DNA of 64,000 nucleotides from the NCBI RefSeq assembly GCF_000003195.3, contig NC_012873.2, forward strand, positions 23,214,347 through 23,278,346, in the 5' to 3' direction. Of this stretch, positions 8,744-20,820 are shown one piece after another. This DNA comes from Sorghum bicolor. Lineage: Eukaryota; Streptophyta; Magnoliopsida; Poales; Poaceae. The number at the start of each line of letters is the position of its first letter. Position 1 is the first letter of the stretch. The position numbers and the translations under genes were made by a program. A model generated the notes under the pieces. That model did no database searches. It was given only the letters and a program-made list of their open reading frames with translations, and was not told the DNA's origin.

Positions 8744-11700
8744 TTATGGATAAAAACGGCGCAGTTTGTCTATGTGCCAAGAATTAGGCACACGTGTTCC
8801 GTCTGGATACACCAATCTGTAGGATGTAGGACGTGTGACTTCGGCGACCACAAAGGGTCCATCCCAGGGGGTGGATAGCTTGTGCATTCCTTCCTGGCTT
8901 GTTTTCCACCTAAGTACCAGATCGCCGACCACGAAAGAACGGTCCTTGACGTTCCTGTTGTGGTACCGTCTGATGGCTGCAAGATACTTTGCTGTTCAAA
9001 GACATGAATTTAGACGCTTTTCCTCCATGCAGTTGATTTCGAGCTCCCTGGCGTTGTCGGCCGTTGACTGGTCGAAGTTTTCAACTCTTGGAGACCCAAA
9101 GGCTATATCAGACGGCAGCACTGCCTCGGTGCCGTAAACCATGAAGTAGGGTGACACCCCCGTGTTCCGACTAGCCTATGTTCGGAGACCCCATACCACA
9201 GCCGGTAACTCTTTCATCCATCGACCAGGTGCTCTGTCATTCTCGGTGTACAACCTTTTCTTTTGGGCATCGATGATCATGCCGTTGGCGCGCTCCACTT
9301 GACCGTTTGCCCGTGGGTGGGCTACTGACACGTATTTTATCACTATGCCTCTGTCATCGCAGAAGTCCCAAAACGTAGTGCCTGTGAACTGAGTGGCCAA
9401 GTCGGTGATTATACTGTTGGGGATCCCAAATCTATGTATGATTTGATTGAGGAATTCCACAGCTTTCTCGGAGGTTGCTTTGACCAGTGGCATGTATTCA
9501 ATCCACATTGAGAATTTGTCAATTAATACGAAGACGAACTTGAAGTTGTCGGGAGCCGGTTTAAATGGCCCGATCATGTCGAGACCCCAGCAGGCGAAAG
9601 GCCAGGATGACGGGATAGTTTGAATCTCATGAGCAGGTACGTGGGTCCTTTTGGCGAAGAACTGGCATCCTTCATAATGTTGGACCAGTTTTTCTGCGTC
9701 GGTGACCGCGGTTGGCCAGTAAAAACCTGCTCGGAAAGCCTTCCCGACCAGCGTTGTGGAGGCAGCATGGTTGCCGCAGGATCCGGCGTGTATGTCGTCT
9801 AGGAGCTTGATGCCATCATCCTGGGATATGCATTTGAGCAGCACTTCAGAACTTGCATTTTTTCGCATGAGTTTGCCGTCCACTAGTATGTAATTCTTTG
9901 ATCGTCGAATGAGGCGCTCGTTCTCCGTTTTATCCTGAAAGCCTGACCCATCCGATATATATTCCCATTTGCGGATTTCTTTGCAGTAGAGATCCATCTT
10001 CTCGTGGGTTGCGTCCCATTCCTTGTTGAGCTGGTTGATAACTAAGGCGGAGTCGCCATAGACGTAGAGGCGTTTGACTCCCAACTCAACGGCTAGTCGT
10101 ATGCCGTGCAGGCATGCTTCGTACTTGGCGACATTTTTTGATGCCGGAAAAAGGATCCTAAGGACGTAACGCAGTTTGTCCTTGTTAGGCGACATGAAAA
10201 GTATCCCAGCGCCGGCACCGTTGATGTTCAAGGACCCGTCGAAGAACATTGACCAGTGGTCAAAGATGTCAGAAACGGGAGGCTCGTTGAGCTCCGTCCA
10301 CTCTGCGATGAAATCGACGAGGGCCTGAGACTTGGCTGTTGTGCGGCTCTGGAAATCCAGGGAGAATGGGTATAACTCCATTGCCCATTTTACAATTCTG
10401 TCGTTGGCGTCTTTATTGCGCAGAATATCCCCAAGAGGGAAACTAGTGGTTACCAAGACTCGATGGCCGTCGAAGTAGTGCTTTAGCTTCCTCGACGTTA
10501 TAAGAATGGAGTATATGAGCTTCTGTATTTGTGGATATCTGGCCTTGGACTCATTTAAGACTTTGCTTATGAAATAAACGGGTCTCTGGACCTTGTAGAT
10601 GTGACCTGGCTCGTCTCGCTCGACCACTATTGCCATGGAGACAACCCTATCGGTTGCTGCAATGTAAAGAAGTAGGTCTTCATTGGGCTGAGGCGCTGTG
10701 AGAACAGGCGGTGAGGTGAGGAAGGTCTTAAGCTGGGTGAACGCAGCGTCAGCCTCTTCTGTCCAGGAGAATTTTTCCGACGCCTTCAAGAGTTTGAAGA
10801 AAGGGAGGCCTTTTTCTCCTAGTCTTGAGATGAAGCGGTTGAGAGCGGTCATACATCCGGTGAGCTTCTAAATATCCTTGACATTCTTAGGTGGTCGCAT
10901 GTCAAGTACTGCTTTTACCTTTGAAGGATTCGGTCGTATGCCGTCGCAGCTGACGACGTTGCCGAGTAGTAGACCGGAAGGGACACCGAAGATGCACTTT
11001 TTGGGGTTAAGCTTCCACTTGTACTTGTTTAGCGCCTTAAAGGTTCGGTCTAAGTTGTCGATTAGGGTGCTTGCATCCCTTGTTTTGACGACGACGTCGT
11101 CTACATAAGCCTCGACGAGGTCATCACGAATCTCGTCATGGAGGCATTGCTGGATGGCCCGTTGATAGGTGGCTCCAGCGTTTTTGAGTCCGAAGGACAT
11201 GGTTGTGTAGCAGTATGCGCCGAAAGGAGTGATGAAAGATGTTTTGATCTGATCATCTTCCTTTAGCGAGATCTGGTGATAACCAGAGTAGCAGTCTAGA
11301 AAAGAGAGGAGTTCGCATCCGGCCGTTGAGTCGACCACCTCGTCGATGCAAAGGAGACCAAAAGGATCTTTAGGATAGTGTTTATTGAGGTCAGTGTAAT
11401 CAACGCACATTCTCCATTCATTATTCTTTTTGCGTACAAGAACCGAATTGGCAAGCCAATCGGGATGATACAATTCTTTTATGAATTCGGCTGCTAGAAG
11501 CCGTGTTATTTCTGTCCTAATAGCCTCCTTTTTGTCACGAGCGAACCGTCGCAACTTTTGCTTGATGGGTCTTGCGGTCTTTGAGACATTTAAGGAGTGC
11601 TCGATCAGGTTTCGTGGGACGCCGGGCATGTCTGCGGGTTTCCATGCGAAAACGCTCACGTTGTCCCTTAGAAACCTGACGAGCGCGTCTTCCTATTTGG

Positions 11701-14700
11701 GATCCAGGTTGGCCCCGATGAGGGTTGTCTTCTCGGGGCTGCCTTCAACCAGCTGTACTTCCTTGTACTCCTTGGATTTTGAATTCTTCCTGGCGGTCTC
11801 CTGCTCGGGTAGTCGGAGCTGGTCATGAGGGAGCTGTGCCGCTTGGGCTGCTGTTTCTGCCATACGAATTGAAAGATCGATTGCTTTAGTGATCTTGAAG
11901 CTCTCCTCCTCGCAAGTATATGCGGTGTAGACATTGCCCCTGACGGTCAGGACGCCCTTCTCCGTAGGCATTTTGAGGACCAGGTATGAGTAATGTGGGA
12001 CTGCCATGAACTTTGTCAGCGATGGTCGGCCCAGTATAGCGTGGTAAGTCCCATCGAAGTCGGCGACCACAAAGTTGACGAACTCTGTTCGAAAGTGGTC
12101 GGACGTGCCGAATTGGACAGGCAGTGTTATCTGTCCGAGGGGCACTGAACTCTGACCTGGCAAGACTCCCCAAAATTGAGCGTCGTAGGGTTTTAGCTGT
12201 GCCGGAGGTATCTTGAGGGCGGGCAAGCTGTTGCGAAAGAGGATGTCGATGGAACTTCCTCCGTCCACGAGCACGCGCTCGAATCTGATGCTGTTGATGC
12301 AAGGGTCCAAGATTAGAGGGAAACGACCTGGCTCCGGGATAGCGGCCCACTGATCCTTCCTGTTGAAGGAGATTTCCCTGTGGGACCAGGGAGGAAATTT
12401 CGGATTGGCGATCAGGCCATCCGTGCTGTCTATGTTGAGGCAGGCTCTCTTTAAGAGCTTTCTTTCTCATTTAGACTCGATGGAAACCTTGCCCCCGAAG
12501 ATGGAGTGGACCATGTCAGTGGGACTGACATACTGGTGTCGTGGGTTCCTATCCTGGTCTTCGTCCTCGTCTTCGCGATCGCGCCCGTCTTGTTTCCCGT
12601 TTTTCTTGGCGGGGTCGTCATGAGCAGCCCGCCGCGTATAGATGCTTTTGAGGACACGTCATTCTTCCATGGTGTGGTTGGACTTTGGATGCAGTTGGCA
12701 TGGTCCCTTCAACGTTTTGTTGTAGTCTTCTTGGTAATCCCACTACCCGTTGGGGCGCTTAACTATATTCACCTCGTGGTCGTGGTCGCGGGGGCGCTTT
12801 CCTTTGAAGTCGTCGCGATTGTCGCGTCGCCAACCTTCCTTGTGATCGCGGTAGTCAGGGCGACGATGGTTCCTGTTGTCGAAGCGACTACGACTGTCGT
12901 CTCGTCGAGGAGGCTGGTCGGGTCCTCTCGCATCATCCCGGATGAGTTTTTCTGCGTCGTCGGCGTCGGCGTAGTATTTAGCCGTGGCGAGGAGCTCGGC
13001 CATCGTTGTTGGCCTTTTGCGCAGTAGCTTGTTCCTCAGTGCTTCATGGAAGCGCAGCCCTTTTATGAAAGCAGATATGGCCTCGTCATGGGAAATTTTC
13101 AGGATCTTAAGGCGCATATCCGAGAACCGTCGGATGTAGTCACGCAGTGGCTCGTTCTTCCTGTCCCGTATCCTTTCAAGGTCGTATTTGTTCCCAGGCT
13201 GTTCGCAGGTAGCGATAAAATTGTTGATGAATGCTTGGCGTAATTCTTCCCAGGAGTCGAAAGAGTCCTCGGGCAGGCCTAGGAGCCATTGGTGACCGGC
13301 CTGGTCGAGGACGACCGGGAAGTAGTTGGCCATGACGTGCTGATCTCCTGCTGCTGACCGGACGGCGATCTCGTATAGAGTGATCCAGTTTTCTGGGTTT
13401 TCCTTGCTGTCGTATTTTTTGAGTTTCTCGAGCTTGAAATTGCGAGGCCACACGACTTGGCGGAGGTGTGAGGAGAACTGTCTCAGGCCTGGGGGGCCGT
13501 GCATTGCATCGTACTCAATACGACGTAGGTTTTCGTGAACTGCTCTCTCCGTGGCGTGCCTGTTGATGCAGCCCCGGGCGTCTTTGGGAGGGATGTTGTA
13601 TCGAAGATCCCTGTACTAGTTTACTTCTTGACCACGCCCGCGATTCTGCTCGCGGTGACCGCCACCATCCCGACCGCCGTCGTCACGCCGTGAATTTTTT
13701 CGATGATTGTTGGGGGAACAGCTGCGGTGGTGCCTGCTGGGCTATGGTGAGGTCCGGCTGCGATGGGTCTGGTTTGAGGAGACCTCTGTATAGGAGATAG
13801 CTTGGACTCTTTTGAGCAGAGTGGCTGTCTGTCCCATCGCGGCGATCAGGTGTGCTCGAACGCTGGATCGGACGCCCTGGCATTCGGGAGTATCAGGGGG
13901 TCGATCTAAATTGGCCATGGCGACAGCCACATTGGTGCTTGGCGTTTTGTAGACTGGCTGATCCCCGACCATGTCGAAAGCGTCGGTGAGATTATGCGGC
14001 GGGAGTTGGCGTTCCTCGTCCGCGCATCGTCGGGCACGGTCGGCATTGCGCTGCTCGCGGAGCTGCCTCTGCTCGTCTGTTTCTCCATCAACAACCGGCT
14101 CGTCGGCGCTGACGTTGAAAACGATGTCTCCTCGCCGGGGTGGGAAGACCGGGAAACGAGAGAAACCCGGAGGATATGGTGGCAAATCTAGGTCGTAGTC
14201 CTCGTCCTCGGAGTTTATGACTTCAGTGGGAACGGAACCAGTGCTCGAATTTGTGCTGGAGGCTTGGTCGTCTCGTAGTTCTCGGATCGTCACCATGTTG
14301 ACGTAGTGACGAACTGGTCGACCGCTCCACTTTGGTGACCAACCAGCCTCGTTAAAAAGAGATTGGATGTGCCGCGAGTAGAGAGAGGCCGAGTTGTTCA
14401 GACCGCAAGGATAACCTTCCTCCGGATCAGCCTCGAGCTTGACGGACCGTCCCGAGGGGGTGGAGGTTATCGTCAGAGACGTTCCCAGCCGTTCGTGTGT
14501 GACGACACGAGTTGGCCGGTAGGAGTTGAAAAAATCCGTTGGTGCGGCTTGATCAGGCTGGCGCGAGATCCCATCTACTAGTCGGGAAGCTTCGAGAAGC
14601 TTGAAATCAGCGCGATCAAGGGCTCGGAGAAGATCCGAGCCATCGATCTTCTTTCCCTTGTAGCGCGGAAGCGGTGGTCGGGTGCTCGGTGCCAGCATCT

Positions 14701-14857
14701 GCATGGTCGGAGCCGATGCCGCCGTCATCCCAGATTGGATCTGGGTTCCTTCCGAAACCGTGGTCGTGGGGCCGCCGCCGTGCGTCGTCCACATGATCTG
14801 GCCGATGGTGAACGTGAGGCCTTCAGGCACGGCCGCAGAAGCTGGAATGATGACCAT
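8744..14857 (-). pseudogene. E3 gag-pol polyprotein, one frame with nine stops
   Basis: A single frame of 2,038 codons from ATG at 14857 to TAA at 8744-8746 without a frameshift. Order: Gag N-region (to about 13750), Retrotrans_gag (13400-12900; LEKLKKYDSKENPENW, QAFINNFIATCEQPG), aspartic protease (VDGGSSIDILF near 12270, AILGRPSLTKF), RT (catalytic YVDD at 11096-11107), RNase H, archaeal-type RNase H (10270-9960; FDGSLNINGAGAGILF, YGDSALVINQL), integrase (about 9780-8750; Asp in GLDMIG and ITDLATQF, Glu in GQVERANGMI, C-terminal NSWHIDKLRRFYP). In-frame stops are TAG at 13742, 13616, 12743, 11693, 10868 and 9176, and TGA at 12659, 12467 and 8996; none is TAA. Most fall where CAG or CGA is expected. 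Start chosen as the first ATG after the primer site. Confidence 0.92.
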
Positions 14858-14882
14858 CTTGTTCGTCGGAGAAGTTGTACGC

Positions 14883-14905
14883 ACACCCCCTACCTTGCGC
14901 GCCAC
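14883..14905 (-). other. E3 primer-binding site region
   Basis: On the minus strand GTGGCGCGCAAGGTAGGGGG follows the 5' LTR end directly. This is the conserved start of internal sequence in Tat elements, where a tRNA 3' end primes minus-strand synthesis. Which tRNA cannot be decided by eye. Confidence 0.7.
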
Positions 14906-15366
14906 TGTTGACGAAAGCTGGTCGGCAGTCTACCTTGGGGTATACCCACGGTAGTAGTTTATCGGTAGACGGTGCGCAAACTACGAACTCGATGGTGACG
15001 CAAGACACGGACAAGCTTTTTATCCAGGTTCGGCCACCGAGCTGGCGTAATACCTACGTCCTGTGTCTGGTTGTATTGATTTGTGTTGAGAGAATAATGA
15101 TGTCCTAGGGGGGTCCCTTGCCTCTCCTTATATAGTCCAGAGGGCAGGGTTACAGATCTAGAAATTAATACTAGTCGGTTACAATTGCCATAGATAGTTC
15201 GATATCAATTCCTATTTTAACTGACTAGAATCCTGCTTGATCTCCACATCTTACTTCCTTGTGCGAAACTCCAAGCTGTCGGATCAAGCTTCAAACTTGT
15301 CTCGTAATGGGCCAAGCCTCCTGGCCCAAGTCTAGCCGTAAGGGTATAGGGGTCTATACCCCCACA
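14906..15366 (-). repeat. E3 5' LTR
   Basis: Partner of 3596-4056. It carries a minus-strand TATATAAG at 15127-15134, a likely core promoter of the element. Flanked on the right by AATAC (15367-15371). Confidence 0.95.
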
Positions 15367-15371
15367 AATAC

Positions 15372-16350
15372 CTTGTCTCAGCATCCAACAGTCTTCTACT
15401 TAGATAATAAATCACACGTTCCTTCCCTTCAAATTCTTGAATTAGAGCCGAACTGATGACCATCCCATCGGTAGACAAATATAATCTGAAAGGCTTTCCT
15501 TGTTGAGGTGGAATCAGAACTAGAGGATTTGTTAAATAATTCTTGATTTCATCTAATGCTAACTGTTGCTCTCTCCCCCACACAAATTCTTGATTGGATT
15601 TTAACTTAAGCAAAAAACTAAAAGCACGAATCTTACCAGACAAATTAGATATAAATCGTCTGATGAAATTTATCTTGCCGATCAGCGATTGAAGATCAGT
15701 CTTATTGGTGGGAGCAACTATCTTGTTGATGGCATCAATAGATCTCCTACTAATTTCAATCCCTCTCTGATGCACCATGAAACCAAGAAATTGTCCTGCC
15801 GATACACCAAATGCACATTTATTAGGATTCATCTTTAAACCATGCTTCCTTGTGCACTCCAGCACTTTTCGTAGACCGGCAAGATGGTTTGTGAAATCTC
15901 TAGATTTAACCACCACGTCATCAATATAAATCTCCACCAATTTGCTGATGAACTCATGAAAGATAAAATTCATAGCCCTCTGATAAGTAGCACCAGCATT
16001 CTTCAAGCCGAAGGGCGTGACTATCCATTCAAACAGTCCAACATGACCAGGACATCTAAATGCAGTCTTGGGAATATCCTCCTCAGCCATGAATATCTGA
16101 TTGTATCCTGCATTGCCATCCATAAAGCTAATGATCCGATGTCCAGCTGCAGCGTCAACCAACAAATCGGCAACTGGCATTGGATAATCATCCATCGGCG
16201 TAGCCTTATTAAGGTTCCTAAAGTCAATGCAAACACAAAGTTTTCCATTCTTCTTGTAAACCGGAACAACATTGGAAATCCATTCGGCATACCAACATTG
16301 CCGAATAAACTTAGCTTCAATAAGTTTAGTTATTTTGGCCTTAATATCAG
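15372..16350 (-). pseudogene. E2 reverse transcriptase
   Basis: Palm and fingers of a Gypsy RT with FMDGNAGYNQI, PFGLKNAGATYQRAM and catalytic YIDD (15917-15928), then the connection toward RNase H (FRLYLSTDGMVISSALIQE, YYLSRRLLDAETRY). The open frame from 16195 extends upstream without a start to about 16350 (EAKFIRQCWYAEW, NGKLCVCIDFRNLNKATP). It is cut at 15371/15372 by E3; downstream domains resume at 3590. Confidence 0.85.
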
Positions 16351-16647
16351 GAAGAATATTAGGATTGCGTCGGCGTGCTGGCTGCTGATGCGGCCGAAAC
16401 CCAGACTAGATAGGCAACCAATGTTGAACGATCGATCGGTCTAAACCAGGCATCTCGGTATATTCCCAAGCAAAGCAATCTTTATATTCCTTTAACAAAT
16501 CAGTTAATTGTTGCTTACACTCAGAACCTTACCTAGCACTAATAAAAGTGGGCCTTGACCTATCACTAGTACCTATATCTACCTCTACTAAATCATCGGC
16601 CGATGTAAACCCTTAACCTAGTTTTCCATCATCGGCGAACCTATCCA

Positions 16648-17230
16648 TTAAAACCCTTCATCAGAACCGACTACTTGGATCGGTGGAATTTCATAATCGG
16701 CAACTTTGAGAAAATCCTTATCCCAAACTTCTCCTGAAATGCATTTGGTCCTTTCATAAGTATCTGCCTCTGCCGATGCAATGACATACGACGAATCTCC
16801 CGGGACAATATCAATCTTGTCACCTACCCATTGAACCAAACACTGGTGCATAGTAGATGGAATGCAGCAATTGGCATGAATCCAATCTCTCCCTAACAGC
16901 AAGTTATATGCACCCTTTCCACTGATGACAAAGAAAGTCATCGGCAAAGTTTTCTGCCGATGGTCAATTCAACGCATATAGCTCCCTTGACCGAAGACAC
17001 ATTCCCTTCAAAATCTTTCAACATCATATCGGTCTTGGTCAAATCTTGATCCCTTTACCAAGCTTCTGATAGATTGCATATGGCATAATGTTGATAGCAG
17101 CTCCACCATCAATGAGTATCTGGGTCATCGGCTGCCCATCAACCCTATCTTTGACAAATAAAGCTTTAAGGTGCTGCCTCTCATCATCAGCGGGCTTTTC
17201 AAATATTGCTGTGATCGGGTCGAGCGCCAA
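16648..17230 (-). pseudogene. E2 aspartic protease region
   Basis: Two pieces in different frames: 17039-17230 with ILIDGGAAINIMPYAIYQKLGKG (catalytic Asp in DGGA, the Tat variant of DTGA) and 16648-16947 with YNLLLGRDWIHANCCIPS, the conserved C-terminal half of retropepsins. A frame change between them inactivates the product. Confidence 0.75.
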
Positions 17231-17235
17231 CTAAG

Positions 17236-20036
17236 CTATCTGATTAGGGTAGTCCGCCTCTTCATCATCACTAAAGGGTGCAAGAAATTCCATCGGCAGC
17301 ATATATCGTGCATCTGCCATCTCCTCAAGTTCCTCTTGGTTTCTAGGAAAATAACCAATACAATCACCAAGCCTGTCATGCACGCTGAGCCTGCTGCCCA
17401 GTCGATCGTGGACTGATGTCCTTCCTCTAATCGGCCCGTTGAAACACCGATCATCGTCCTAGTATCACCGATTTGGTCTATCATGCCGATTATAACCATT
17501 GCACACAGGGCAGTCTCTAACAGTTGGTAACTTGATGTTTTGCTCCCAACAGTGGATGAAAAACAGGCATTTCCAATGATCTTTATGCCAATTCCACTCT
17601 TGTCGGCGTCTTTCTTCTTCCCGGCGATGATCTTCCTGTTGGCGACGATACCAATCTTCACGCTGCTACCCGGTTTCCCGATGCCTCCTATGAGTAATCA
17701 CAATACCAGATCGAGGAGGTCTTCCAAAACTGGTGCCTTCTTGGATCAAGCCCTTGCCTTTGGCGTCATCGGTAGTAATCTGGTGCTGAGGATCTATCGA
17801 TGCGCTCTTCTCAGCTGCTTCCGAAGTTAAAACTTTAGTCTTTCCCTTAGCATCCAGCATATTCGTGGGGAAAGGATGCTGATCAATCTTCATCGGCTTC
17901 TGGGCTTTGGAACTATCAAATTTAATCCTCCCAGACGCTATAGCCGATTGCAGCTGTTGTCTGAACACTTTGCATTCATTTGTACTATGAGACGTTGCAT
18001 TATGCCACTTGCAATACTTGATCTTCATCAATTCTTCTGCCGATGGAATCACATGGTTGGGTGACAATTTAATTTGCCCCTCCTAAAGCAGAAAGTCAAA
18101 TATCCTATCGGCTTTTGTGATGTCAAATGCAAACTTTTCTAGCTCTTTATGGCCGAAAGGGCAAGACATCGGCTTTTTGTTCTTCACCCACTCTGCCAAG
18201 CCGATGACTGGTTCTTCATCAGAATCTAAGCTTGTCGCCTCATTGACAAATGACACCTTTTTATTCCAAGGTTTCCTAGGTTCAAAAGTCTTGATATCCT
18301 GATGAGAAATCCTCTGCACCAAATGACTTAAACTTTCAAACTCCTGAGATGAATACTTGTCTTTGATATGTGGCAACAATCCCTGGAAAGCCAAATCGGC
18401 TAGCTGTCGATCGTCCAGAACCAGGCTATAGCACTTGTTTTTGACATCCGGTAACCTTTATACAAAACTTTTAACCGATTCATCATTGCGTTGCCTTAAT
18501 CTGACTAAATCGGTAATCTTCTTCTCATGGACTCCAGAAAAGAAGTATTTATGGAACTGCTTTTCCAGATCGGCCAAGGTAATCACTGAGTTTGGAGGCA
18601 ATGAAATGAACCAAGTAAAGGCCGATCTGGACAGAGACGATGAGAATAAGTGAACTCTTAACTCATCTCTGTTAGCAGCTTCTCCACACTGGATGATGAA
18701 CCTATTGACGTGTTCCATGGTTGACGTGTCATCCTCTCCAGAGAATTTGGTGAAATCCAGTACCTTGTACTGATTTGGAAGCGGAATTAAGTCATATGCA
18801 AGAGGATACAGTGTCCAATAAGAATAAGTGTTAACTTTGGGTTTTATCCCAAACAGATCTCTCATCACCTCAGCTATCTTATTGGCCCAATAGGCATCGG
18901 CATCTTGCCGATGAGCGAGTTGTGGATCTGGCACCTGTTGATAAGCTTCCACGTGTCTTTTAGGTGCACGATCACCATGGAACATAGCATTAGCCGCCAC
19001 CTGTTGGCCACCAACTTGCTGAGCAAGATTCATCGGCTGATTGACCAATCCTTGATTCTGAAAGCCAAACTACATCGTTCCCTGCTGGAATCCCATAGCC
19101 TGATGATTCTGCTAAGTCATTTGTGGAAAGAAAAACTGCCCTGCCCATCCATTGTTAGCATTCATCGGCGTAGGTCCTGCCGATGGCTGACAGTTGGGCA
19201 TCATCATTGGATTGACACACCCTGTCTGCGTCATAAACCTTTGATGCGTCGGCAGTGGATCCCCAATGCGTTAGGCATCTGGAATGTCGGCATGTGAGAA
19301 TTTCTAGTAAAAGGCCTTGCAGTAGTGGTTGTAGAATACTGGGGATTCTGAGTCATCGGCGATACTGGGGGTGCCGATGTCATAGGACCTTGCCTGTCAC
19401 GTCAGCCACTTGAGACGTCCCAGAACTATTTGCCATAAAGTCTAGGGGCATACCATTTCCCCGCCAGTTGGGAGGAACTTGACAATTTTGGAATACATAA
19501 CTTGACATTGCCGATGCCAATAAATCTGTAGCAAGTTGAACTTGTCCCTCTGATGTTGCTGGATTAGTCCTCATCGGTGTAGATTGCCCATTAGTCATCC
19601 CTAATGTGCTTCGAGGAGAAGTAACTTTTGTACCCGCAACGGCTAGAGTAGCCGATGGAGCTGCAACCGATGATGATCCTAGCTGATGATAGGTCGGGCC
19701 CACATAAGATTGTGGTACCTGTCCTTCTTTGAAAGTTCTAGTCACAGCATTGAAAACAGTATTGGACAGCACACTGGATTGACTGATTAAAGCGCGATTA
19801 ATAGTATTGTCAACCATCTCTTGTAGTTTACCAGGATTAGCTTCAAAAGTGATTTGTCGAGGCATCGGCAATGCTTCCTTTTGGATCACCTCGCCGCTCC
19901 TGTTGACACTGAAGGATTTCAAACATAGCTGCTTGTATTCCTCCATAGCTTTTGCCATAGCTTGCTTCCGCTCATCTTTGAGATTGGCTTCCGTTACGGG
20001 GATGATGTTATCCGTATCGAAATCAGTGTTCGACAT
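17236..20036 (-). pseudogene. E2 gag
   Basis: Begins at an ATG at 20036 (MSNTDFDTDNIIPV) about 50 bp inside the primer site. The N-region (19380-20036) is Ser/Thr/Gln-rich; the Retrotrans_gag domain lies at 18458-19048 (LDFTKFSGEDDTSTMEHVNRF, AFTWFISLPPNSV), and further pieces at 18083-18394 and 17666-18067 (KYCKWHNATSHSTNECKVF, a zinc-like knuckle). The 19.4-20.0 kb piece is in a different frame from the rest, so at least one frameshift lies between 19050 and 19380, with stops between the other pieces. Confidence 0.75.
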
Positions 20037-20070
20037 GTTGATCTTGACGATGAATCTGAATCTGTCCCAC

Positions 20071-20088
20071 TGGGCGTGCCAAAAGATG
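20071..20088 (-). other. E2 primer-binding site region
   Basis: Minus strand CATCTTTTGGCACGCCCA follows the LTR end at 20089, then GTGGGAC. The GGCACGCCCAGTGGGAC block is typical for the internal start of Tat elements. Confidence 0.6.
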
Positions 20089-20820
20089 TGTTGATGCAAA
20101 AGTGGATCTGCAAACACAAAGGGCTAATACCCGATTCAACGTTAAGGCGTGCCAGCCGATTTGACCTTACAATCGACAAAGGTGATAACTCGAATACTTT
20201 GGTCCCGACAACAGCGATGCGCCCGGATGCCACGGCCAAGAGGTATTTACGCGGAACTTGAGAACTCGCCAAGTTTGACTCGATGAATTCCTAAGAACTC
20301 GTAAGTAAAAAGAAAATATGCAAGGTGACGAAGTCGTCGAAAAGTAGATGCTAGAATAGATGTAAAAACTTGTGTTTGATTGATTGTGTATATTCTTATA
20401 TTGCTACATGGTCTACATTTATACCCTGTCCAAAAGAGTTACAACCAGACACGACTAGGACTCTAATTCCAAATCAAACGGAATTTGTATGAAAAACAAA
20501 CTCTAATAACTATGGAAAACATTAATCTATCCACCATAGGCGATCGGCACACCGTCACCATCTTATTGACAATTCCTGTGCCTTCTTCGACTATCATCGG
20601 CAAATCACCTTCCATCGGCATCGGCGGCCATTAACATTGGCCATCGGCATAGATTAACCATCATCCCTGGACTTGGCCACATTCTGTTGTTTCGTCATCG
20701 GCATCATAACCCATCGGCAACTCCTCTGATAACCAGTCACCACTCTTTCACCTACCGATCTATATTTCATTAACTCCCAGATACGTATCCAAAGATACGT
20801 GTCCAAAAATGGTGTCAACA
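20089..20820 (-). repeat. E2 5' LTR
   Basis: 732 bp bounded by TGTTGACACC (minus start at 20820) and CATCAACA (minus end at 20089). A minus-strand TATAAAT at 20418-20424 is a plausible promoter. The last 188 bp match 93-280. Confidence 0.8.

Larger units (their letters stand above)
3596..15366 (-). mobile_element. E3: complete Tat-lineage Gypsy retrotransposon with antisense cargo gene
   Basis: An 11,771-bp element bounded by two 461-bp LTRs (3596-4056 and 14906-15366) and the perfect target-site duplication AATAC (3591-3595 and 15367-15371), inserted in E2 pol. The LTRs differ at about 17 of 461 sites with no indels by hand count (about 3.7%), which at commonly used grass LTR rates is on the order of 1-1.5 million years. 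Minus-strand order from the right is LTR, PBS, gag-pol (14857-8744), a convergent antisense gene (5254-8423), a repeat-rich 3' region, PPT and LTR. The layout matches Grande/RIRE2-type Tat elements, which are known to carry antisense genes. Gag-pol has nine in-frame stops, so it is non-autonomous now. Confidence 0.95.
93..20820 (-). mobile_element. E2: Tat-lineage Gypsy retrotransposon, with E3 nested in it
   Basis: A minus-strand LTR retrotransposon whose 188-bp 3' LTR piece (93-280) matches the end of its 5' LTR (20633-20820) with about 11 differences by hand count. Internal order on the minus strand is gag, protease, RT, RNase H, archaeal-type RNase H and integrase, the Tat arrangement. 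The region between integrase and 3' LTR carries an antisense plant-mobile-domain gene. Pol is split by the complete element E3 after 3591-3595. Coding regions carry stops and frameshifts, so it cannot be autonomous. Its right end (20820) abuts E4 DNA; the left end and left target-site duplication lie outside the window. Confidence 0.85.

Noticed and set aside
9176..16350. Endogenous pararetrovirus as source of RT and protease
   Set aside because: Integrase, paired LTRs, primer sites and 5-bp duplications are present and no movement or coat protein is seen; these are Gypsy elements.
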